DNA of 32,251 nt from an uncultured Pseudomonadota bacterium (lineage in GTDB: Bacteria > Pseudomonadota > Alphaproteobacteria > RF32 > CAG-239), in the NCBI GenBank assembly GCA_949295935.1, contig CASFMW010000010.1, positions 1 to 32,251 on the forward strand, written 5' to 3'. Under the pieces are notes generated by a model, which worked only from the letters and a program-made list of their open reading frames with translations, was not told the DNA's origin and did not search any database. Positions 1 to 8,230 of the stretch are shown one piece after another; position 1 is the stretch's first letter, and each line of letters begins with the position of its first letter. Position numbers and translations under genes: made by a program.

Positions 1-99
1 GGTAATGGCTGCTGTCAATGTGGTTTTTCCGTGGTCTACGTGGCCAATCGTACCGATATTGCAGTGCGGTTTGCTACGCTCAAATTTCTCTTTTGCCAT
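1..99 (-). CDS. tuf: Elongation factor Tu, N-terminal fragment (cut by window edge)
   Basis: The first 33 codons of EF-Tu, the GTPase that delivers aminoacyl-tRNA to the ribosome, read on the minus strand from an ATG at 97-99 to the window edge. The visible residues begin [20 protein letters not shown] and continue through the [10 protein letters not shown]-loop, which is diagnostic of EF-Tu. A GGAG Shine-Dalgarno lies about 8 bases before the ATG. It is the last gene of the rpsL-rpsG-fusA-tuf run and follows fusA after a 229-base spacer. The rest of the gene lies outside the window. Confidence 0.95.
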   Translation of the reverse strand, partial: MAKEKFERSKPHCNIGTIGHVDHGKTTLTAAIT

Positions 100-168
100 T
101 TAGAATAACTCCAAATAAAAAAATTAAATAAACAAACTCAATCTTTGTTTTTAAGCAAGAAGTAGAAC

Positions 169-208
169 AACATAAAATTGTTCTAGCTTTCCCTAAAAAC
201 GAAATTTT
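169..208 (+). repeat. Intergenic repeat, copy 1 (direct)
   Basis: A 40-base segment that matches 290-330 at about 36 of 41 aligned positions, by my hand alignment. It ends in a shared AAAAACGAAATTTT core. Its 3' part overlaps the inverted copy at 201-240, so the two together form an imperfect long hairpin with AAAAAC/GTTTTT at its centre. Confidence 0.7.
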
Positions 209-240
209 GTTTTTAACGAGGAAGATAGAGTGATTTCTAG
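201..240 (-). repeat. Intergenic repeat, copy 2 (inverted)
   Basis: The reverse complement of this segment resembles copies 1 and 3, sharing a GTTAAAAAC block and a CTCTA-CTTCC block. Together with copy 1 it makes an inverted repeat centred near 204. The fold could be a transcript hairpin between fusA and tuf, or the remnant of a small palindromic repeat element. Confidence 0.55.
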
Positions 241-289
241 TTACGAAAAAAATTTTAGTGTACAGATTAGTACATGAATTTTTTGAGAT

Positions 290-330
290 AACGTAAAATT
301 GCTCTAACTTCCCGTTAAAAACGAAATTTT
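290..330 (+). repeat. Intergenic repeat, copy 3 (direct), overlapping the fusA stop
   Basis: A second direct copy of the 169-208 segment, 121 bases further on. Its end runs into the fusA stop codon (329-331), so the repeat begins exactly where fusA ends. Confidence 0.65.
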
Positions 331-2404
331 AGGCGTTCTTAGCTTTAACCTTCTCAGCCACATCTCTCGGAACTTCAGCGTAATGATCAAAGACCATTGT
401 GAACTGAGCACGACCTTGAGACAAAGAACGCAGGGTATTTACATAACCGAACATATTCGCCAAAGGAACGTTTGCATCAATAACACGAGCGTTTGCACGC
501 TGATCCATACCATTGACCAAACCACGGCGAGAGTTCAAGTCACCGATAATGTCACCCATATATTCTTCCGGAGTAACGACTTCGACTTTCATAATCGGCT
601 CCAAGAGCTTCGGATCAGCCTGACGCATACCTTCACGGAAGGCAGCACGAGCAGCAATTTCGAAGCACATAACGTTAGAGTCGACTTCGTGATAAGCACC
701 ATCATAAAGGTTGCAGTGAACACCGGTTACCGGATATCCGGCGATAACACCGGCATCCATAGCGGAGCGCAAACCTTTTTCAACACCCGGGATATATTCT
801 TTAGGAACATTACCGCCGACAACGGTATTTTCAAATTCAAATCCGGTGTAGCCTTCAATCGGCGAGAACTTAATCTTAACCTTAGCGAACTGACCGGCAC
901 CACCAGACTGTTTCTTGTGGGTGTATTCAATATCGCAAGGTTTAGTAATAGTTTCGCGATAAGCAACTTGCGGCTCACCAACATTACACTCAACCTTGAA
1001 TTCACGTTTCAAACGATCAACAATAATTTCGAGGTGAAGTTCACCCATACCTCTAATGATTGTTTGACCAGAATCCGGATCTGAAGAAACTTTGAATGAA
1101 GGATCTTCCATAGCCAAGCGAGACAAAGCAAGACCCATTTTTTCAACATCGGCTTTGGTTTTCGGTTCAACAGCCAACTCAATAACCGGATCCGGAAATT
1201 CCATGTTTTCCAAAACAATCGGATGAGCCTGATCGCAAAGCGTATCACCGGTAGTTGTATCCTTCAAACCAGCCAAAGCGATAATATCACCGGCATTAGC
1301 TTCTTTCAAATCTTCACGTTTATTAGCATGCATCAAGAGCATACGACCAACGCGTTCTTTCTTGTCTTTAACCGAGTTATAAACATAAGAACCGGCGGTC
1401 ATAACACCTGAATAAATACGTGTAAAGGTCAAAGAACCGACGAACGGATCGTTCATGATTTTGAACGCCAAAGCAGCTAAAGGCTGATTATCATCAGGCT
1501 TTCTCTCTTCTTCTTTGTCGGTATTAGGATTAATACCTTTAATAGAAGCGATATCCAGAGGAGAAGGCAAGTAATCAACAACAGCATCGAGCAAAGGCTG
1601 AACACCTTTGTTTTTGAAAGCTGTTCCGCAGAAGACCGGAACGAAATCTTGAGCAATTGTACCCTTGCGGATGCATTTTTTTAAGATTTCAACCGAAACT
1701 TCTTTACCTTCAAGATAATCGTTCATGGCATTTTCGTCTTCTTCGACGGCCATTTCGACTAACTCATGATGATATTTTTCAGCTTTTTCCATCATATCAG
1801 CCGGAATATCCTGAATCTCGATAGGAGAATCAGCAGTATCGCCGGTATAAACGATAGCTTTCATGTTCAACAAATCAATAACACCTCTGAACTCAGCTTC
1901 AACACCGAGCGGAAGTTGCAAAGCCATCGGGCGAGCACCCAAACGGTCAACAATCATATCCAAGCAACGATAGAAGTTGGCACCGATACGGTCCATTTTG
2001 TTGCAGAAGCAAATACGAGGAACACCGTATTTATCAGCTTGACGCCAAACAGTTTCAGATTGCGGTTCAACACCGGCAACTGAGTCAAACACGGTAATAG
2101 CACCATCAAGAACGCGCAAAGAGCGTTCAACTTCAACAGTGAAGTCAACGTGTCCCGGCGTATCAATGATGTTAATTCTGTGACCTTTCCAGAAGCAAGT
2201 TGTAGCGGCAGACGTAATGGTAATACCGCGTTCTTGTTCCTGTTCCATCCAGTCCATGGTGGCAGCGCCTTCATGCACTTCACCGATTTTGTGACTTTGA
2301 CCTGTATAATACAGAATACGTTCGGTTGTTGTTGTTTTACCGGCATCAATATGAGCCATAATACCGATGTTTCTGTATAATTCAAGTTTATGTGTACGAG
2401 CCAT
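329..2404 (-). CDS. fusA: Elongation factor G
   Basis: A 691-residue translational GTPase that drives tRNA-mRNA translocation and, with ribosome recycling factor, splits ribosomes. Visible motifs are the P-loop AHIDAGKTT (17-25), DTPGH (81-85) and NKMD (135-138), followed by the EF-G domain II-V regions; the length is normal for the family. The start is supported by an AGGAGG Shine-Dalgarno in the 21-base gap after rpsG. It is the third gene of the str operon and is probably transcribed from the rpsL promoter. The stop codon lies inside an intergenic repeat. No missing residue or frameshift was seen. Confidence 0.98.
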   Translation of the reverse strand: MARTHKLELYRNIGIMAHIDAGKTTTTERILYYTGQSHKIGEVHEGAATMDWMEQEQERGITITSAATTCFWKGHRINIIDTPGHVDFTVEVERSLRVLDGAITVFDSVAGVEPQSETVWRQADKYGVPRICFCNKMDRIGANFYRCLDMIVDRLGARPMALQLPLGVEAEFRGVIDLLNMKAIVYTGDTADSPIEIQDIPADMMEKAEKYHHELVEMAVEEDENAMNDYLEGKEVSVEILKKCIRKGTIAQDFVPVFCGTAFKNKGVQPLLDAVVDYLPSPLDIASIKGINPNTDKEEERKPDDNQPLAALAFKIMNDPFVGSLTFTRIYSGVMTAGSYVYNSVKDKKERVGRMLLMHANKREDLKEANAGDIIALAGLKDTTTGDTLCDQAHPIVLENMEFPDPVIELAVEPKTKADVEKMGLALSRLAMEDPSFKVSSDPDSGQTIIRGMGELHLEIIVDRLKREFKVECNVGEPQVAYRETITKPCDIEYTHKKQSGGAGQFAKVKIKFSPIEGYTGFEFENTVVGGNVPKEYIPGVEKGLRSAMDAGVIAGYPVTGVHCNLYDGAYHEVDSNVMCFEIAARAAFREGMRQADPKLLEPIMKVEVVTPEEYMGDIIGDLNSRRGLVNGMDQRANARVIDANVPLANMFGYVNTLRSLSQGRAQFTMVFDHYAEVPRDVAEKVKAKNA

Positions 2405-2425
2405 AATAAAATACCCCTCCTAACG

Positions 2426-3279
<854 letters not shown>

Positions 3280-3400
3280 CACTATTTTCCTTATTAAAAC
3301 ATTACACATCTCGAAGTCAGACAAATAAGGAGCAATCGCACTACTCTTCCCATATTAAACACACAAAAAGCGCATAGCACAAAGCACCCCTTGTCTAATC

Positions 3401-3590
3401 GAGTCTCGGCATACTAGATTCAGTTTTCAATAAAGTCAAGAGTCTTTTACAAATTTTCTTTGATTTGAGTCCAAAAAACATTCACTTTTTATTAAGAAAC
3501 AAGAAAAAACGATTCGTAAACCTTTGAAAAGAGTCATCATAGGAAACAGCCCCAATTTCCTTCGCCCCACATTTTGAGTCAATTTGAGTC
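3401..3590. promoter_or_regulatory. GANTC cluster upstream of rpsL
   Basis: Eight GANTC sites start at 3401, 3417, 3440, 3467, 3511, 3531, 3576 and 3586. Six read GAGTC and two GATTC on the plus strand. About 0.7 would be expected in 190 random bases. GANTC is the recognition site of CcrM-type adenine methylases. Confidence 0.7.
3411..3439 (-). promoter_or_regulatory. rpsL (str operon) sigma-70 promoter
   Basis: On the minus strand, TTGACT (3434-3439) and TAGTAT (3411-3416) are separated by exactly 17 bases. GANTC sites abut both boxes: GACTC begins right upstream of the -35, and GAATC touches the -10. A third lies near the expected start of transcription. Confidence 0.8.
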
Positions 3591-3602
3591 CATTAACAAC
3601 AA

Positions 3603-3622
3603 AAAAAGGGGCCAACGCCCCC
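3603..3622 (-). terminator. Terminator of the 3631-4062 gene
   Basis: Read on the minus strand, GGGGC-GTTG-GCCCC is followed by seven T. It lies just after the stop codon at 3631. Confidence 0.85.
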
Positions 3623-3630
3623 AAAAAAAC

Positions 3631-4062
3631 TTACTGCACCGACTTGCAAAAATTCCAAAGAAACATACCGCCAAAAATTAAAACTATAGCAAACCCACAG
3701 GCAGGTACAGCTCTCAAATCTCTCCTAACATCTTCAAGAACTTCATCAACAGACAAAATACCGGAAAGAACATAAACATATTTTTCTCCAGCCAATCTTA
3801 AGCATGTAACTTCAAGTCCGTCATACATTACACAATGACGACATTCATCACTTGGCTGAACAGATGAAACATCCAAACGTTCTTCGTTCAACATGACATA
3901 ATAAGTTGGTTTTGAAATATCAAACTGCAATGCTGTAATTTGATAATCTTCAACATGGAATGTCCGAAATGCCTCATAACACAAAAATACTCCAAAGAAA
4001 AGTAACGCAGATACATAGACAACAATCGCCCAAAGCACCTCTTTTTTAACTTTTGTTTTCAT
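3631..4062 (-). CDS. Unrecognised small membrane protein with two TM segments
   Basis: A 143-residue protein that I do not recognise. A hydrophobic segment at about 10-29 and another at about 121-138 flank a polar middle part of roughly 90 residues containing four cysteines. That part probably lies on one side of the inner membrane. The start at 4062 has no Shine-Dalgarno. It is preceded by an AU-rich leader (CACTAAAATTTTT on the coding strand) shared with other accessory genes here, and by a candidate promoter at 4110-4138. A terminator follows the stop at once, so it is a single-gene unit between rpsL and the lipoprotein pair. Confidence 0.75.
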   Translation of the reverse strand: MKTKVKKEVLWAIVVYVSALLFFGVFLCYEAFRTFHVEDYQITALQFDISKPTYYVMLNEERLDVSSVQPSDECRHCVMYDGLEVTCLRLAGEKYVYVLSGILSVDEVLEDVRRDLRAVPACGFAIVLIFGGMFLWNFCKSVQ

Positions 4063-4109
4063 GAAATAAAAATTTTAGTGACACAAAAATAAATACCCGC
4101 CAACAATGT

Positions 4110-4138
4110 AACATAAAAAAACAAATTTGCAACATCAA
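4110..4138 (-). promoter_or_regulatory. Candidate promoter of the 3631-4062 gene
   Basis: On the minus strand, TTGATG (4133-4138) and TATGTT (4110-4115) have 17-base spacing. The following leader ends in the shared CACTAAAATTTTT element just before the ATG. Confidence 0.5.
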
Positions 4139-4219
4139 ACCTCATCCCTTTTTTCTACTTAACGAAGTTTTAAAAGAAAACAACTAGAATAAGCAAAAAC
4201 AAATAACAAGGAGCAATTC

Positions 4220-4585
4220 ATGAACAAAATCGAGCTTGCGGCAATACTTATATTATTAAGCGGCTGCACAAGCACACAACGCATTGCCGAGCTTGGCGTT
4301 ATTTCTCCCGAAATCACTGCGGTTGAAACACCTCAACTGCAAAAAGCAACCGTTACCAAAGGTGTTAGCGGCAGCGACAGCACCGGTGTCTTTCTGTTTT
4401 TTCCGCAAGGCTATCCTAATTTGGAATACGCGGTTCGTCGTGCTTTAGACAGCGTCGAAGCCGACATTTTAGTTAACGCCAAAGCCGAATACAAAAGCTC
4501 ATGGTATTTACTTGGCGGAGAAAACACGATTACGGTCAAAGGCGATGCCGTCAAACTTGCCCCGATGTTCGGAGGTTTTGAATGA
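4220..4585 (+). CDS. Small lipoprotein, first of a tandem paralogous pair
   Basis: A 121-residue protein beginning with a lipoprotein signal peptide; the lipobox is L13-S14-G15-C16, so Cys16 should be lipidated. The body has the pattern GVFLFFPQG, AVRRAL, DILVNAKAEY, TVKGDAV. The same pattern recurs in the next gene, so the two are paralogues. It loosely recalls small periplasmic lipoproteins of the TRL type, but I cannot assign a family. An AAGGAG Shine-Dalgarno precedes the ATG. The stop overlaps the start of the next gene (ATGA), which indicates translational coupling. Function unknown. Confidence 0.8.
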   Translation: MNKIELAAILILLSGCTSTQRIAELGVISPEITAVETPQLQKATVTKGVSGSDSTGVFLFFPQGYPNLEYAVRRALDSVEADILVNAKAEYKSSWYLLGGENTITVKGDAVKLAPMFGGFE

Positions 4586-4938
4586 TTAAGAATAAAATAA
4601 TTTTAGGGCTAATACTGTTGCTCAGTGCCTGCACCACCTCAGAAGGCCGCTATGGAATTCTTACCTCGCGGCCTACTCCGTTAAAATACTTTGAGCAAAA
4701 TAATCTCATCATAAAAGAACAAATAACGACCTCCACCTCAGAAGGCTGGTTTCTATTTATCCCGTTTGGAGAAACACCCAAACTTGATAATGCAATAGAA
4801 AAAACTTTACAACAATACAAAGGCGACTATCTAAGTAATGTAGAAATCGAATATCATACCATTCGTTTTTTACCCTTGTTCAGCCATAGCAAATGGATAG
4901 TAAAAGGAGACGTTATGAGCTTTGCCCCAAATCCCTGA
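4582..4938 (+). CDS. Small lipoprotein, second of a tandem paralogous pair
   Basis: A 118-residue protein with a signal peptide and lipobox L14-S15-A16-C17. After the signal it repeats the layout of its upstream neighbour: GWFLFIPFG, AIEKTLQ, GDYLSNVEIEY, WIVKGDVM. The four-base ATGA overlap with the upstream gene implies co-translation. The pair has diverged strongly, so the duplication is not recent. The protein probably sits on the periplasmic face of a membrane. No catalytic motif is visible and the function is unknown. Confidence 0.8.
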   Translation: MIKNKIILGLILLLSACTTSEGRYGILTSRPTPLKYFEQNNLIIKEQITTSTSEGWFLFIPFGETPKLDNAIEKTLQQYKGDYLSNVEIEYHTIRFLPLFSHSKWIVKGDVMSFAPNP

Positions 4939-4962
4939 CTGTTAGAACTTTTGAGAAAACAC

Positions 4963-4991
4963 TTGCTTTTTCACAATAAAAAGAATATTGT
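4963..4991 (+). promoter_or_regulatory. Candidate promoter of the kdsD-lpt operon
   Basis: TTGCTT (4963-4968) and TATTGT (4986-4991) are 17 bases apart. A TATAAA follows at 4995-5000, which could serve as an alternative -10. Confidence 0.5.
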
Positions 4992-5026
4992 TCGCTATAA
5001 ATCAATAATAATTTGGAAAATAAAAT

Positions 5027-5989
5027 ATGGAAAACAAAGACATTATATCAGCAAAACACACAATTGATAAAGAGATTGAAGCACTGCGTATGATGGAAGA
5101 CAGTCTTAACGGAAACTTAACCGAAGCCCTGGATTTAATGCAAAAAATAGAAGGACGAGTCATTGTTACCGGCATGGGAAAATCAGGTCATGTCGGATCT
5201 AAAATAGCGGCAACTTTAGCCTCTACCGGTACACCATCATTTTTTGTTCACCCCGGAGAAGCCAGTCATGGTGACTTAGGCATGATAACATCAAAAGATT
5301 GCGTTCTTGCTATTTCAAATTCAGGAGAAACGAGAGAGCTTTCCGACATCATTATCTATTGCAAAAGATATGGGATTCCTCTAATTGCCGTCACCAAAAA
5401 CCCTGAAAGTGCTTTAGGTAAAGCCGGTGACATTTTGTTAAGATTACCTAACGACGGAGAAGCTTGCCCTCTAGGATTAGCACCAACATCATCAACCACG
5501 GCAACTATCGTTTTAGGTGATATTTTGGCCATTGCCTTGTTAGAAAGAAAAGGCTTTACTAAAACCGACTTCAAGCAACGCCATCCCGGAGGAAAATTAG
5601 GGGCATACTTACAAAAAGTTTCCGACCTAATGCACACCGGTGACGATTTGCCCTTGGTCAAAGAAGACGCCACAATGCAAAATGTTATTTTAACAATGTC
5701 TGCCAAAATGCTTGGATGCGTCGGTGTTATTGATAACCAAAAAAACCTAATCGGCATAATAACTGACGGAGACCTCCGTCGTAACATGAGTAATGACGTC
5801 ATGACTAAAGTTGCCAAAGATATTATGACACTCAACCCCAAGACCATAACTGCAGATATCTTGGTTGCTGAAGCCTTAAACATTATGAACAACACCGGCA
5901 AAGGCATAACTCAGTTATTTGTCGTTGACAATAAACTTCCGATAGGCATTATCCACATGCATGATTGCCTAAAATCCGGAGTAGCATAA
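5027..5989 (+). CDS. kdsD: Arabinose-5-phosphate isomerase (KpsF/GutQ family)
   Basis: A 320-residue enzyme that interconverts ribulose 5-phosphate and arabinose 5-phosphate, the first committed step towards Kdo for LPS. An N-terminal SIS sugar-isomerase domain (about 40-190) carries GMGKSGH (49-55), HPGEASHGDLG (75-85), SNSGET (97-102) and RHPGGKLG (185-192). Two CBS domains follow (about 200-255 and 265-320). The length fits the family. The Shine-Dalgarno is weak. It is the first gene of a run into lptC. In enterobacteria kdsC lies between kdsD and lptC; here it is absent and lptC starts four bases after the kdsD stop. Confidence 0.94.
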   Translation: MENKDIISAKHTIDKEIEALRMMEDSLNGNLTEALDLMQKIEGRVIVTGMGKSGHVGSKIAATLASTGTPSFFVHPGEASHGDLGMITSKDCVLAISNSGETRELSDIIIYCKRYGIPLIAVTKNPESALGKAGDILLRLPNDGEACPLGLAPTSSTTATIVLGDILAIALLERKGFTKTDFKQRHPGGKLGAYLQKVSDLMHTGDDLPLVKEDATMQNVILTMSAKMLGCVGVIDNQKNLIGIITDGDLRRNMSNDVMTKVAKDIMTLNPKTITADILVAEALNIMNNTGKGITQLFVVDNKLPIGIIHMHDCLKSGVA

Positions 5990-5993
5990 AACA

Positions 5994-6665
5994 GTGGAAA
6001 ATAATAAAGACATCGATTCGTACTTTGCCAATACGGGGCTCAAGAAAGAAAGCAAGAACCCCGAACTTGACCGTCGCCATAAACTAATAAAAAGTATAGA
6101 GTTGCTGTTTCCGAGCATTGCTGCCATTTTGCTTGGGCTATTGATTATAATACCCAACGCCAAACAATCAGAAGAGAGCTTTGGCCTAGATATAACCTTA
6201 CCCAAGCAAGGAGAGCTTGAAAAACTTCATGTTGAGAGCTCAGAACTCTTCATTACCGACAAAGATAATAAGGTAAACAAATTCAACGCCGACAATATTG
6301 ATGAAACAGCTCCTGGCTCAAAGCTGATAAAGCTCAGCAATCCTAAAGGAAAAATCCCCACACTGAAAGGACCTTGGTACAATATTGAAGCTCCCATCGG
6401 CTATTATGATCAAAACAAAAACACGCTCAAACTTGAGCAAAATGTTAAAATGACATATAGCGAAGGCTATACTGCCACCACTGAGGCTATGGAATACGAC
6501 TTCCAAAAAAACATCGGCCTCAGCACCACGCCCACCCATGGAGAAGGCGCAGCCGGACAAATAGATTCTCAAGGATTCAAATTTTATAAAAACCAAAACC
6601 TGTTAATTTTCACCGGCAAGACCCATATTATAATAAAAGAAGAACAAATAAAGGGTAACAAATGA
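5994..6665 (+). CDS. lptC: LPS export protein LptC
   Basis: A 223-residue bitopic inner-membrane protein that receives LPS from the LptB2FG transporter and passes it to LptA. One TM helix lies at about 36-54, after a charged cytoplasmic N-terminus; the rest is a periplasmic beta-jellyroll-type LptC domain. The start is GTG, with GGAG (5978-5981) inside the end of kdsD. The stop overlaps the lptA start by four bases (ATGA). The identification rests on topology and on position before lptA-lptB, because LptC sequences diverge strongly. Confidence 0.85.
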   Translation: MENNKDIDSYFANTGLKKESKNPELDRRHKLIKSIELLFPSIAAILLGLLIIIPNAKQSEESFGLDITLPKQGELEKLHVESSELFITDKDNKVNKFNADNIDETAPGSKLIKLSNPKGKIPTLKGPWYNIEAPIGYYDQNKNTLKLEQNVKMTYSEGYTATTEAMEYDFQKNIGLSTTPTHGEGAAGQIDSQGFKFYKNQNLLIFTGKTHIIIKEEQIKGNK

Positions 6666-7474
6666 AAAACGCAACAGTACTTTTACTAAGCCTACTTCTT
6701 TTAAGCACCTCTCCGGCACAAAGTCAAGATTTGGAGGTCTTTGCAGATAAACAAGTTGAACTTCATCAAAACGAAAAAAAATTAGTAGCCGTCGGCAATG
6801 CTGTTGCAAAAAAAGACGGAAACACCATAAATGCAGATACATTAACTGCTTTTTACGATGAAGATAAAAACGGCAAAACCACTTTCAAAACACTTCACGC
6901 CCAAGGCAATGTCAAAGCCTTAGCCCAAGATTCCAAAGCATTTGGCGACACAATGGATTATGACCTTAGCAAAGAAGAAGTGACATTAACCGGAAAACCG
7001 GCCAAAATTGTTAATCAAAACGGCGACATCATCACCGCGGAAGACAAAATTATTTATTACCCTAAAGAGGCAAAAGCCACGGCCTATGGCAACGTAACCG
7101 CCTATAATAAGCAAAACAAAGTCCAATCAGATGAAATGATTAGCTACTTTGAAAAAGATAAACAAGGCAACCTTGCGATGAATAAAGTCAACATCGCCGG
7201 CAACGTAAAAATCACAACACCTCAGGCAACAGCCACTTCCAAAAGAGGAATTTATTTACCCAAAGAAGGCAAAGTAAAACTTTACGAAGATGTAGTCATC
7301 AATCAGGATGGCAGTATTCTGCGCGGCAACTATGCCGAAACAGATTTAAATACCGGCATCAGCCGCATGCTTGCCGGAGAAAACGGAAGCCGCGTCTCAG
7401 GCATCTTCCGCCAAAGCAGCCAAAAGAAAATAAATGCCTCAGACGACAAGGAGAAAAACAACCATGCTGAATAA
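6662..7474 (+). CDS. lptA: LPS transport periplasmic protein LptA
   Basis: A 270-residue protein with a clear Sec signal peptide, probably cleaved near residue 21 (AQS|QDLE). Its OstA/LptA-type beta-strand repeats are visible as recurring G-N-V and ADT segments (for example VAVGNAVA, AQGNVKAL, YGNVTAY, IAGNVKI). LptA forms the periplasmic bridge carrying LPS from LptC to LptD. It is longer than the E. coli protein (185 residues), with extra repeats and a polar tail. The end overlaps lptB by 11 bases, so the two are likely coupled. Confidence 0.92.
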   Translation: MKNATVLLLSLLLLSTSPAQSQDLEVFADKQVELHQNEKKLVAVGNAVAKKDGNTINADTLTAFYDEDKNGKTTFKTLHAQGNVKALAQDSKAFGDTMDYDLSKEEVTLTGKPAKIVNQNGDIITAEDKIIYYPKEAKATAYGNVTAYNKQNKVQSDEMISYFEKDKQGNLAMNKVNIAGNVKITTPQATATSKRGIYLPKEGKVKLYEDVVINQDGSILRGNYAETDLNTGISRMLAGENGSRVSGIFRQSSQKKINASDDKEKNNHAE

Positions 7475-8204
7475 TTCTGCCGTATCAACACTTGAAGTTT
7501 TTAATATCGGAAAAAAATATAAAAACAGACCGGTTCTACGCAATGTATCTCTCCACGTAAAAAGAGGAGAAGCCGTTGGCTTATTAGGCCCCAACGGCGC
7601 CGGCAAAACCACTTGTTTTTATTGCGTAACGGGCTTAATCACACCGGATTATGGCGATGTCCATATTGACGGCAAAGACATAACCAATATGCCAATGTAT
7701 CGCCGCGCCCGCATGGGTATCGGCTATCTTCCGCAAGAGGCCTCCATTTTCCGTTCTTTAACCGTAGAAGAAAACATCAAAGCTATTCTTGAGATTGTAA
7801 CAGACGATATCAGCGAGCAAGAAAACATGTTAGAGCAGTTGCTCTCAGAATTTTCGATTGCCCATTTAAGAAAATCGCCTGCCATAGCCTTATCCGGTGG
7901 AGAACGCCGCCGCTTGGAAATCGCTCGCGCTTTAGCTAGCCAACCAAATTTCATCTTGCTTGATGAGCCTTTGGCCGGTATTGACCCGATTGCCGTTGGC
8001 GAGATAAGAACTTTGGTATCACAACTCAAAAACCGTGGACTAGGCGTTTTAATCACCGACCACAATGTGCGTGAAACCTTAGACATTATCGACCGTGCTT
8101 ATATTTTGCATGGGGGCTCGGTATTAATGGAAGGCGTTCCGTCCGAAATCGTTGCCAGCAAAGAAGTCCGCAAAGTTTATCTGGGCGATAATTTCTCAAT
8201 GTAA
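7464..8204 (+). CDS. lptB: LPS export ABC transporter ATPase LptB
   Basis: A 246-residue ATPase that powers LPS extraction from the inner membrane with LptF and LptG. Motifs are Walker A GPNGAGKTT (42-50), the Q-loop in YLPQEAS (88-94), signature LSGGERRR (143-150), Walker B FILLDEPL (163-170) and an ITDHN switch. The frame is open ten codons upstream, but the ATG at 7464 follows an AGGAG site and matches the family start. The lptF and lptG genes are not in this window. Confidence 0.97.
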   Translation: MLNNSAVSTLEVFNIGKKYKNRPVLRNVSLHVKRGEAVGLLGPNGAGKTTCFYCVTGLITPDYGDVHIDGKDITNMPMYRRARMGIGYLPQEASIFRSLTVEENIKAILEIVTDDISEQENMLEQLLSEFSIAHLRKSPAIALSGGERRRLEIARALASQPNFILLDEPLAGIDPIAVGEIRTLVSQLKNRGLGVLITDHNVRETLDIIDRAYILHGGSVLMEGVPSEIVASKEVRKVYLGDNFSM

Positions 8205-8230
8205 TCAAATTTAGGGGAGCCTCGTATAGA

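Larger units (their letters stand above)
100..328. other. fusA-tuf spacer, no gene seen
   Basis: I see no gene in these 229 bases. They hold three related copies of a roughly 36-41-base repeat (listed separately) and a short palindrome at 259-274 (TGTAC, six-base spacer, GTACA). No convincing promoter was identified for tuf, so it may be co-transcribed with fusA. Confidence 0.6.
3280..3600. other. rpsL upstream region, no gene
   Basis: This gap holds the rpsL leader (about 125 bases), the rpsL promoter, and eight GANTC sites between 3401 and 3590. A 62-codon minus-strand reading frame across it (3436-3624) overlaps the promoter and has no family resemblance, so I do not call it a gene. Confidence 0.7.

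Noticed and set aside
383..1084. 233-codon open frame antisense to fusA
   Set aside because: It is a shadow of the fusA codon pattern; EF-G is certain on the other strand.
3280..3324. Upstream extension of rpsL by 15 codons
   Set aside because: S12 starts at [10 protein letters not shown] throughout the family, and a ribosome binding site lies just before that ATG.
3436..3624. 62-codon minus-strand open frame upstream of rpsL
   Set aside because: It overlaps the rpsL promoter and the GANTC cluster, has no Shine-Dalgarno, and shows no family resemblance.
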